A stretch of DNA of 63,105 bases from assembly GCA_016280855.1 (NCBI GenBank), contig JAEEHP010000020.1, positions 1-63,105 on the forward strand, read 5' to 3'. This document shows, piece by piece, positions 17,910-25,158 of the stretch. The notes beneath the pieces were generated by a model. It saw nothing but the letters and a program-made list of their open reading frames with translations, was not told the origin of the DNA and made no database searches. The translations under genes and the position numbers were made by a program. The DNA comes from Bacteroidaceae bacterium (GTDB taxonomy: Bacteria; Bacteroidota; Bacteroidia; Bacteroidales; Bacteroidaceae). Numbering within the stretch: the stretch's first letter is position 1; each line of letters opens with the position of its first letter.

Positions 17910-18030
17910 GAGTGGATAGTTCTTCGCTGAGCGAAGCGTCGCAAGCGCCGAGCGGAAAGTTAAGAGCGAAAAGTTCTTAGCAAGCGCTGGGCAAGAGGGT
18001 TAAACGTTGAATGTTTAAAGTTTAAAGCAC
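17910..18030. repeat. Palindromic repeat between prmA and fbp, extending into the prmA 3' end
   Basis: The palindrome CTTCGCTGAGCGAAG starts near 17933 and is followed by GCGTCGCAAGCGCCGAGCGG and AAAGTTAAG. Related copies occur near 36308 and inside the M18 gene near 43146. The rest of the element (AAGCGCTGGGCAAGAGGG, then AAACGTTGAATG and TTTAAAG runs) supplies the last codons of prmA. Confidence 0.6.
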
Positions 18031-18862
18031 GCCATTCGCCTTCGGTACGATGGTCAGCCAACTTTAGTCCAAGCTCTTCAGCTTTGCTTACGAGCAGTGG
18101 GACATCGGCTTCGTAGAAACCGGAGAGGAGCAAGTGGCCGTCTGGTTTCAGTTTGGAGGCGAAGACGGGGAGGTCGGCGAGGAGGATATTGCGGTTAATG
18201 TTAGCCATCACGATATCCACGGGCGGACATGCTTTGAGACGGCGCACATCACCTTGGGTGATCTCTGCGGGATAGGTATCGGTGACGTAAGTTGATTCGG
18301 GCGAGAAGCCTTCGTAGGGAGAAGCTCGATAGCCGTTCAGTTCGAAGTTGTCCTGGGCATTGCGCACGCTCCACTCGTCGATATCGTAAGCATAGACGTG
18401 CTTGGCACCTAACTTGATGGCGGCGAGACTAAGCACGCCTGTGCCACAACCGGCATCGACGACGACCTGATGACTTAGATCCAACGAGGCCAGCATGGCA
18501 ATCATCATACGTGTCGTGGCGTGCTCACCGCTGCCGAAAGCCTGACGAGGGATGATTTTGAAGCTTTCCCCGTTGGGCAGCTCTATCGGCTCAAACTGGT
18601 GCTCGGCTTCCCAGGTGGCGTTCCAGTTCTCGTCGGGTGCTTCGGCACATGTGAAGGTGATGGACGTGTCGGGCATGGGAAAGTCGGCCACGAGTGCCTG
18701 AATGGCAGCTTCGTCGTACTGCTCCTGCTGCACGTACGCCGTGAGCCCCTCGTCGTTAGGCACAAACGTGTCGCAGCCTACATCGGCTAACAAGGCGGCC
18801 AGCACATCTGCCGCCGCCTCGTTGTTAGGGGTTATTCCGAAAGACAGTTCGAAGTATTTCAT
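17960..18862 (-). CDS. prmA: Ribosomal protein L11 methyltransferase PrmA
   Basis: A 300-residue SAM-dependent methyltransferase that trimethylates ribosomal protein L11. It has the SAM-binding motif DAGCGTGVLSLAAIKLGA, the acidic post-motif VYAYDIDEWSVRNAQ, and VMANINRNILL in place of the NPP-type catalytic loop. The family normally ends shortly after the last strand (here EWRALNFK). The final approximately 16 residues (STFNPLAQRLLRTFRS) are read from intergenic repeat sequence and look like an accidental extension. It starts 5 bases after the Skp-like gene, so the two are co-transcribed. Confidence 0.93.
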   Translation of the reverse strand: MKYFELSFGITPNNEAAADVLAALLADVGCDTFVPNDEGLTAYVQQEQYDEAAIQALVADFPMPDTSITFTCAEAPDENWNATWEAEHQFEPIELPNGESFKIIPRQAFGSGEHATTRMMIAMLASLDLSHQVVVDAGCGTGVLSLAAIKLGAKHVYAYDIDEWSVRNAQDNFELNGYRASPYEGFSPESTYVTDTYPAEITQGDVRRLKACPPVDIVMANINRNILLADLPVFASKLKPDGHLLLSGFYEADVPLLVSKAEELGLKLADHRTEGEWRALNFKHSTFNPLAQRLLRTFRS

Positions 18863-18867
18863 TTCCT

Positions 18868-19497
18868 TTACTCTTCGGCTTCCTTGTTGTCCTTCTTGCT
18901 GTCGGCAGTGCCTTTCACTTCGGGCTTAGCCTTGTAGCGCTTGTTGAGTCCTGCCACGACTTCATCGGTGATGTCGAATTGTTTGTTGGCCAGCAGGATA
19001 TTATCGCCCTGGCGCGAGAAAATGTAGTCGTACTTCTTCGTCTTGTTGTACACCTTCAGGAAAGCCTGGATGGAATCACGCAGCTCTTCGTTGAGCTTGG
19101 CGTTCTCGATGGCCAGCTCGTTGGTGAGGCGCTGGTCAAGTTCAGCGAGGTCCTGCTGTTCCTTGGCCAACTGATTCTGTGCGCGTTCGAGCTCGTCGCG
19201 GGTGGTGAAACCATTGCTCTCGTACTTCTTCTGGAGCGCATTGGCGTGCTGCTGCAGCTGGCGTTGCTTTTGGGCGAGCGTGTTGGCAGCGTTTTCGCCC
19301 TTCTTGTTGAGCAGGAGGTTGTAGTCCTTGCAGAACTGGTACTGGCTCATCAGGCTGTCCACTTCGACGTAGGCAATCTTCAGGCCTGTAGGTTCAACTT
19401 CGACGGTAGCTTCGTCAGCGCCATCGACTTCTTTCTGATTGTTGCAAGCCGTCAGTGCGAACATGGCACCGATGGCGATGAAAAGAATTTTCTTCAT
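18868..19497 (-). CDS. OmpH/Skp-like periplasmic chaperone lipoprotein
   Basis: A 209-residue protein with a lipobox (ALTAC, Cys at about 18) and then a Skp-like architecture: a short beta strand (KIAYVEVDSLMSQY), a long coiled-coil hairpin of about 100 residues rich in Gln, Glu and Leu, and a closing strand (YDYIFSRQGDNILLAN). Skp family members hold outer-membrane proteins in the periplasm. The C-terminal tail is Lys/Glu-rich. It is the second gene of the minus-strand operon, 3 bases after the small membrane protein. Confidence 0.88.
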   Translation of the reverse strand: MKKILFIAIGAMFALTACNNQKEVDGADEATVEVEPTGLKIAYVEVDSLMSQYQFCKDYNLLLNKKGENAANTLAQKQRQLQQHANALQKKYESNGFTTRDELERAQNQLAKEQQDLAELDQRLTNELAIENAKLNEELRDSIQAFLKVYNKTKKYDYIFSRQGDNILLANKQFDITDEVVAGLNKRYKAKPEVKGTADSKKDNKEAEE

Positions 19498-19500
19498 TTG

Positions 19501-19734
19501 TTATTTATATGATGTTTCAACTTTCCTCTCCTTCGCATGTGGCCTGTGTGCCAGCTGATGCCGCTCAATGGCGTCCATGCTCTCGACGCAATGAATCCCG
19601 CGTTCACGCATGGCCTTTGAAGCGCCGATGTGGGTCATCGGTCCACGGCTGTCGCCCTTGAAAATGAGCTTTGCGGACAGGAGTAGCACCGCAAAAGCAA
19701 CGATTCCGAGTGTTATGAGCAATAATTTAAGCAT
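19501..19734 (-). CDS. Small single-pass membrane protein (77 aa)
   Basis: One N-terminal membrane helix (LLLITLGIVAFAVLLLSA) is followed by a short conserved-looking cytoplasmic or periplasmic part, GPMTHIGASKAMRERGIHCVESMD. This THIG-x-x-K-A-M/L-R-x-R-G-I-x-C pattern seems familiar from Bacteroidetes small membrane proteins of unknown function. The start at 19734 (MLKLLLITLG) is chosen because the longer frame to 19800 would begin near the promoter. It heads the Skp-PrmA-Fbp-flavoprotein run. Confidence 0.7.
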   Translation of the reverse strand: MLKLLLITLGIVAFAVLLLSAKLIFKGDSRGPMTHIGASKAMRERGIHCVESMDAIERHQLAHRPHAKERKVETSYK

Positions 19735-19760
19735 CGTATGCGTTCTTTTATTGAAGATTC

Positions 19761-19792
19761 TTTGGTCAGAAACGAGGTTTCTTGTACCTTTG
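19761..19792 (+). promoter_or_regulatory. pepD promoter
   Basis: TTTG at 19761-19764 and TACCTTTG at 19785-19792 are separated by exactly 20 bases, a near-perfect Bacteroidetes promoter. Confidence 0.75.
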
Positions 19793-19808
19793 CAGTGCAA
19801 AAGCTGTG

Positions 19809-19816
19809 CAAAGATA
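19809..19816 (-). promoter_or_regulatory. -7 element for the minus-strand Skp/PrmA/Fbp run
   Basis: TATCTTTG on the minus strand, 75 bases before the ATG at 19734. It overlaps the transcribed leader of pepD, so the two divergent promoters face across about 20 bases and could interfere. No clear -33 element. Confidence 0.5.
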
Positions 19817-19878
19817 CGGCAAAAAGATTAGCTACGCATCGTTATCAACAGACTTTAACCTAAATTAGCAATATTCAA

Positions 19879-21324
19879 ATGGAAAAGAATGTACTTCAAC
19901 CTGCCAGCGTGTTCGAGATGTTTGCTCGCATCAACGCTGTTCCGCGTCCTTCCAAGCGTGAGGAAAAGATGATTGCCTTCCTCAAGGATTTCGGCATCAG
20001 CCTCGGCCTCGAAACAAAAGTCGATGAAACCGGTAACGTGCTCATCCGCAAGCCTGCAAGTCCAGGCATGGAAGACCGTCCCGTGGTCATCCTGCAGAGC
20101 CACATGGACATGGTTTGCGAGAAGAACAACGACGTCGAGTTCGATTTCGACAAAGATGCCATCCAGACCTACGTGGACGGCGAATGGATGAAAGCCCGCG
20201 GCACAACCCTTGGTGCTGACGACGGCATAGGCTGTGCCATGGAGATGGCTATACTTGCCGACAACACCTTGAAGCATGGTCCGCTGGAGTGTGTCTTCAC
20301 GCGCGACGAGGAGACGGGTCTCACCGGTGCCGAAGGGATGCAACCCGGTTTCATGACCGGACAGCTGCTCATCAACCTCGATTCTGAGGACGAGGGTGAA
20401 CTCTTCGTCAGCTGCGCCGGAGGTTGCCGCACGGCTGCCACTTTCCGCTTCACTCCAGAGGCTGCTCCGGCTGATGCTTTCTTCCTGCGCCTCACCATCA
20501 AAGGTCTCACCGGCGGACACAGCGGTGACGATATTGACAAGAAGCGTGCCAATGCCAACAAGCTGCTTGCCCGTTTCCTTTACAACGGCATGAAGAAGTG
20601 GGGCTTGCGCCTGAGCGACATCCAAGCCGGTGGTCTGCACAACGCTATTCCCCGTGAAGCCAGCTGCCTCGTTTGCCTGCCTATTAAATATAAGGAACAG
20701 GCGCGCGTAGATTGGAACGTCTTTGCTGCCGAGGTCGAAGAGGAGTTCAGCGTGACGGAGAAGACCATGGAATTCATCCTTGAGAGTGCCGAGCCTGCAG
20801 CCACCGTACTGCCTGCGGACGTCAACTGCCGCCTCATCTCGGCTTTGCAGGCCGTGGACAATGGCGTCTATGCCATGAGTCAGGACATCGCACTCGTCGA
20901 GACCAGTTCCAACCTTGCCAGCATCAAGCAGGTGGAGCCCGGCGTCATCTTCGTCAACAGCAGCCAGCGCAGCTCGCTGCTCAGCAATCGTCTCAATATG
21001 GCAAACACCGTTGCCGCTGTCTTCGAGCTGGCAGGTGCCGAGGTTGAGATTGGCGAGGGCTATCCAGGATGGGCAATGAACCCCAAGAGCGAGATCCTGC
21101 GCATCGCCCGCGAGCAGTACATCCGCCTGTTCAAGAAAGAACCCGTCGTACGTGGTATTCACGCAGGTCTCGAGTGCGGTCTGTTCTCCGAGAAATATCC
21201 TGGTCTCGACATGGTCAGCTTCGGGCCTACACTCCGCGGTGTTCACTCGCCTGACGAACGCCTGCTTATCCCCACCGTCGATATGGTGTGGAAACACTTG
21301 CTTGCCATCTTGGAGAATGTATAG
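19879..21324 (+). CDS. pepD: Aminoacyl-histidine dipeptidase (peptidase family M20C)
   Basis: A 481-residue cytosolic zinc dipeptidase (PepD type, carnosine-like and other dipeptides). Metal and catalytic residues are seen in order: LQSHMDMVCEKN (His and Asp), LGADDGIGCAM (bridging Asp), TRDEETGLTGA (catalytic Glu and ligand Glu), NLDSEDEGEL (Asp), and LRGVHSPDERL (His near the C-terminus). The dimerisation lid lies between about 190 and 360. It overlaps the following lipoprotein gene by 8 bases. Confidence 0.95.
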   Translation: MEKNVLQPASVFEMFARINAVPRPSKREEKMIAFLKDFGISLGLETKVDETGNVLIRKPASPGMEDRPVVILQSHMDMVCEKNNDVEFDFDKDAIQTYVDGEWMKARGTTLGADDGIGCAMEMAILADNTLKHGPLECVFTRDEETGLTGAEGMQPGFMTGQLLINLDSEDEGELFVSCAGGCRTAATFRFTPEAAPADAFFLRLTIKGLTGGHSGDDIDKKRANANKLLARFLYNGMKKWGLRLSDIQAGGLHNAIPREASCLVCLPIKYKEQARVDWNVFAAEVEEEFSVTEKTMEFILESAEPAATVLPADVNCRLISALQAVDNGVYAMSQDIALVETSSNLASIKQVEPGVIFVNSSQRSSLLSNRLNMANTVAAVFELAGAEVEIGEGYPGWAMNPKSEILRIAREQYIRLFKKEPVVRGIHAGLECGLFSEKYPGLDMVSFGPTLRGVHSPDERLLIPTVDMVWKHLLAILENV

Positions 21325-22807
21325 AAAACTCATGATATTCATCATCGCGGCGATGGGCGTAGTGCTCATTGCCTGCGATGACTATGACACCTTTACCACC
21401 GACCGTTCCTCCACCCTTACGTTCAGCAGCGACACCGTCCGCTTCGACACGTTGCTGACCACCGTTCCCTCGAGCACCAAGACATTGGCTGTTTACAACC
21501 ATGGCGACCGAGGACTGCGCATCAACGAGGCACGTCTTGAGGCCGGTGCGTCCAGCCCCTTCCGTATCAACATCGACGGGCAGGACATGAGCCGCACGGT
21601 TGACAATCGTGCCACCGATTTTGAGGTACGTCGCCGCGACAGCATCATCGTGCGCATTGAAGTGACGGTGCCCGAACAGGTGGATGATTCCATCGCCCAA
21701 ATCAAAGACGTGCTGCATTTCACGCTCGAGAGCGGTGTCCAGCAGAAAGTCACCCTCGTCGTCAGCGGCCGTAATGCATATTTCCTGCAGGCCTGCACGC
21801 TGACTGCCGACACCACTTTCACCGCCGGACGTCCTATCGTCGTGTACGATAGCTTGGTCGTAGCCCCCAACACGACGTTGACCCTCGATGCCGGTACGCA
21901 GCTCCTCTTCCATGAGAAAGCAGGCATGGTCGTCCATGGCACACTCATCGCCAACGGCACGCTCGAGGCACCAGTCATCCTGCGTGGCGACCGCACAGAC
22001 CACATGTTCGACTACCTCCCCTACGACCGATTGCCAAGCCGATGGGAAGGGCTGACGTTCACTCGGGAGAGCCACGACAACCAGCTCACGTACCTCGACC
22101 TGCATAGTGGACTCTACGGGATTCGTTGCGACAGCACCGGCATCGACCCTCTGAAGCTGCAATTGCTGAACGCCCGCATTCATAACCTTGGCGGTAATGG
22201 CCTCGAGCTCAACCATTGTCGAGCCGAAGTGGCCAACACCGAAATCTCCAACACCCTCGGCCATTGTGCTTATGTCAACGGTGGTGATGCGCGGTTCACC
22301 CATTGTACGCTGGCTCAGTTCTATCCTCTTAGTGCCAACCGCGGCAATGCCATTCAAATCAGCAATCAGGACTCCCTGGGTTACTTCCCCCTCTATCGTG
22401 CGGACTTCATCAACTGTGTCGCCACAGGCTATGCCGACGATGTCGTGATGATGCCTTCGCTCAGCCGCGAGGATATGCCTTCAGACATGGCTGATGTCCC
22501 CATCAACTATCAGTTCGTCCATTGCTTCCTCACCACCGTTGTGCCGGAGGATGAGCTCTATACGGCACGCTTCATCGACTGCCAGATAGACACCCTCGAA
22601 GCCGACATCAACCGCGAGAAGCATTTCCAGCTCTTCGACTCCCACAACTTCCTTTACGACTTCACCCCCGTCGAGGCCTCTGCCATCCGAGGCATAGCCG
22701 ACTCCACCTACACGCGTCCCTATCCTCTCGACCGCCTGGGACGAAGCCGTAAGAACGACGATGCTCCCGATGCCGGGTGCTACGAATTCTTACCCCCTTC
22801 GCAATGA
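21317..22807 (+). CDS. Lipoprotein with right-handed beta-helix domain
   Basis: A 496-residue exported protein. The ATG at 21317 (MYRKLMIFIIAAMG) lies within the last codons of pepD and gives a signal peptide with lipobox VVLIAC. An N-terminal beta-sandwich region (about 25-170) is followed by turns of a parallel beta-helix (TQLLFHEKAGMVVHGTLIANGTLEAPVIL and later NxxxxxLGxxG-type rungs). It is likely surface or periplasm exposed. The Bacteroidetes family is common but its function is unknown; polysaccharide binding is plausible but not shown. Confidence 0.8.
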   Translation: MYRKLMIFIIAAMGVVLIACDDYDTFTTDRSSTLTFSSDTVRFDTLLTTVPSSTKTLAVYNHGDRGLRINEARLEAGASSPFRINIDGQDMSRTVDNRATDFEVRRRDSIIVRIEVTVPEQVDDSIAQIKDVLHFTLESGVQQKVTLVVSGRNAYFLQACTLTADTTFTAGRPIVVYDSLVVAPNTTLTLDAGTQLLFHEKAGMVVHGTLIANGTLEAPVILRGDRTDHMFDYLPYDRLPSRWEGLTFTRESHDNQLTYLDLHSGLYGIRCDSTGIDPLKLQLLNARIHNLGGNGLELNHCRAEVANTEISNTLGHCAYVNGGDARFTHCTLAQFYPLSANRGNAIQISNQDSLGYFPLYRADFINCVATGYADDVVMMPSLSREDMPSDMADVPINYQFVHCFLTTVVPEDELYTARFIDCQIDTLEADINREKHFQLFDSHNFLYDFTPVEASAIRGIADSTYTRPYPLDRLGRSRKNDDAPDAGCYEFLPPSQ

Positions 22808-22902
22808 TACCGTGCCGGCGGCGATAGCTGCATATATCAATAAATAATAGGATAGTAGCGCAAAAACGCTCCGTCGCATCGCTGTTCTCCATTCTTTTTT
22901 TA

Positions 22903-22910
22903 TACCTTTG
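22903..22910 (+). promoter_or_regulatory. glnN promoter -7 element
   Basis: TACCTTTG, 26 bases before the ATG at 22936, behind a run of seven T. The -33 element is weak. Confidence 0.55.
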
Positions 22911-22935
22911 CGGCGTCAAAACCATTCATCATACT

Positions 22936-25125
22936 ATGTCCTCAACCCTGCGATTTCAAGTTGTCGGCGAGGCGTTCAAGAAACGTCCCGTGGAGGTGGC
23001 GGAGCCTAAGGAGCGGCCGTCAGAGTTCTTTGGCAAATACGTTTTCAACCGCCAGAAGATGCAGCAATTCCTGCCCGCCAGCGTGTATGAGAAGATGGTG
23101 GACGTGATAGACCATGGCGCAACCTTGGACCTGAAGACCGCTGATGCGGTGGCTGAGGGGATGAAGCGTTGGGCGATGGGACTTGGGGCTACGCATATCA
23201 CCCATTGGTTCCAACCCTTGACGGAAGGCACGGCAGAGAAGCACGACGGTTTCGTCGAACACGATGGCCGTGGCGGCATGGTGGAAGAGTTCACGGGCAA
23301 GCAGCTCGTGCAGCAGGAACCCGATGCCAGTTCCTTCCCCAGTGGAGGCATACGCTCGACCTTCGAGGCCCGTGGCTACTCGGCTTGGGATCCTGCAAGC
23401 CCGGTGTTTGTGATGGGCGACACGCTGATGATTCCCACCGTGTTCATCGCCTACACGGGCGAAGCCCTGGATTACAAGGCACCGTTGAAGAAAGCCCTGC
23501 ACGCCGTGGACAAGGCTGCTACCGAGGTGGCACGACTGTTCTATCCCGACGTGCAGAAAGTCATCACGAACCTGGGTTGGGAGCAGGAGTATTTCCTCGT
23601 CGATGAAGGGCTCTATGCCGCACGTCCCGACCTGCTGATGACGGGTCGCACGCTGATGGGTCACGATTCGGCGAAGAACCAGCAGATGGACGACCACTAC
23701 TTCGGCTCGATTCCCGAGCGTGTGGCAGCCTTCATGAAGGACCTCGAGATTCAGGCTTTGGAGCTGGGCATCCCCTGCAAGACGCGTCACAACGAAGTAG
23801 CCCCCAACCAGTTCGAGCTGGCGCCCATCTTCGAGGAGACCAACCTGGCGGTGGACCATAACATGCTGCTGATGTCGTTGATGAAGAAAGTGGCGCGCAA
23901 GCATGGTTTCCGCGTGCTGCTTCACGAGAAACCCTTCGCGGGCATCAATGGCTCGGGTAAGCACAACAACTGGAGCCTGGCCACGGACACGGGCATCCTC
24001 CTGCACGCTCCCGGCAAGACGCCGTTGGACAACCTTCGTTTCATCACCTTCATCGTGGAAACGCTGATGGCCGTGTGGCGTCACAACGGTTTGCTGAAGG
24101 CCAGCATCGTGAGTGCCACGAATGCCCATCGCTTAGGCGCCAACGAGGCTCCGCCAGCCATCATATCGTCGTTCCTGGGCAAGCAGCTGACCGATGTCCT
24201 CGAGCATCTGGAGCAGGCTACCGACGACGAGATTTCGCTGAGCGGCAAACATGAGTTGCACTTGGGCATCCCCCAAATCCCCGAGCTCCTCATCGACAAC
24301 ACCGACCGCAACCGCACCTCGCCCTTTGCCTTCACGGGAAACAGGTTTGAGTTCCGTGCCGTAGGTGCTGAGGCCAACTGTGCCAGCGCCATGATTGCGC
24401 TGAACGCGGCTGTTGCTGAATCGCTTATGGATTTCAAGGCACGCGTAGACCGGCTCATCGCTCAGGGCGTGGACACGTTGAAAGCTGTGCTCACCGTCGT
24501 GCGTGAGGACATCAAGACCTGCAAGCCCATTCACTTCGAGGGCAATGGCTACAGCAACGAATGGAAGCTCGAAGCAGCACGTCGTGGCTTGGATGTCGAG
24601 GCTTCCGTGCCGCTTGTCATCGACCGCTATCTGGACGACGACAGCGTGAAGATGTTCGAGAAGACGCACGTGTTCACCCGTTCGGAATTGCTCGCTCGCA
24701 ACGAAATCAAATGGGACACCTACACGAAGAAGATTCAGATCGAGGCACGCATATTCGGGGACCTGTGCATGAACCACATCATCCCTGTTGCCACACGCTA
24801 CCAGAGCGTACTCGTCGAGAATGTCCACCGTCTGCAGGAAATATTCCCGAAGGAGGAAGCCCGCGAACTCAACGACAACAACATCGCTCTCATCCGTGAG
24901 ATTTCTGAGCACACACGCTTCATCACCTCGCAGGTGACAGCGCTGATAGATGCTCGTCGCATAGCCAACCGCATCGATGACGAACGCGAGAAGGCCATTG
25001 CCTACCACGACACCGTGGCACCCCTCATCGAGGAGATTCGCTACCACGTCGATAAGCTGGAGCTCATCGTGGACGACGAGCTATGGCCCCTGCCTAAGTA
25101 CCGCGAAATTTTGTTTATAAGGTAA
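22936..25125 (+). CDS. glnN: Glutamine synthetase type III
   Basis: A 729-residue enzyme that makes glutamine from glutamate, ammonia and ATP. The length is typical for GSIII, far larger than GSI or GSII. Conserved features include NEVAPNQFELAPIFE (metal/glutamate site), GINGSGKHNNWS (ATP/glutamate loop) and DRNRTSPFAFTGNRFEFR (active-site arginines). It has its own promoter and ends in a strong bidirectional terminator. No PII or ammonium transporter gene lies beside it. Confidence 0.95.
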   Translation: MSSTLRFQVVGEAFKKRPVEVAEPKERPSEFFGKYVFNRQKMQQFLPASVYEKMVDVIDHGATLDLKTADAVAEGMKRWAMGLGATHITHWFQPLTEGTAEKHDGFVEHDGRGGMVEEFTGKQLVQQEPDASSFPSGGIRSTFEARGYSAWDPASPVFVMGDTLMIPTVFIAYTGEALDYKAPLKKALHAVDKAATEVARLFYPDVQKVITNLGWEQEYFLVDEGLYAARPDLLMTGRTLMGHDSAKNQQMDDHYFGSIPERVAAFMKDLEIQALELGIPCKTRHNEVAPNQFELAPIFEETNLAVDHNMLLMSLMKKVARKHGFRVLLHEKPFAGINGSGKHNNWSLATDTGILLHAPGKTPLDNLRFITFIVETLMAVWRHNGLLKASIVSATNAHRLGANEAPPAIISSFLGKQLTDVLEHLEQATDDEISLSGKHELHLGIPQIPELLIDNTDRNRTSPFAFTGNRFEFRAVGAEANCASAMIALNAAVAESLMDFKARVDRLIAQGVDTLKAVLTVVREDIKTCKPIHFEGNGYSNEWKLEAARRGLDVEASVPLVIDRYLDDDSVKMFEKTHVFTRSELLARNEIKWDTYTKKIQIEARIFGDLCMNHIIPVATRYQSVLVENVHRLQEIFPKEEARELNDNNIALIREISEHTRFITSQVTALIDARRIANRIDDEREKAIAYHDTVAPLIEEIRYHVDKLELIVDDELWPLPKYREILFIR

Positions 25126-25130
25126 AAAGA

Positions 25131-25158
25131 AATCCCCGCTACTCAGCGGGGATTATCA
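25131..25158. terminator. Bidirectional intrinsic terminator between glnN and the CotH gene
   Basis: A perfect 10-bp stem pairs 25131-25140 with 25145-25154 (arm AATCCCCGCT, loop ACTC). A T-rich run follows on the plus strand (ATTATCATTATT), and on the minus strand the hairpin is followed by TCTTTTTACC. It serves both converging genes. Confidence 0.9.

Noticed and set aside
19855-21369. Long open frame on the minus strand opposite pepD (504 codons)
   Set aside because: pepD on the plus strand has all M20 motifs and a consensus promoter; the opposite frame has no family features and is a by-product of G/C-rich codons.
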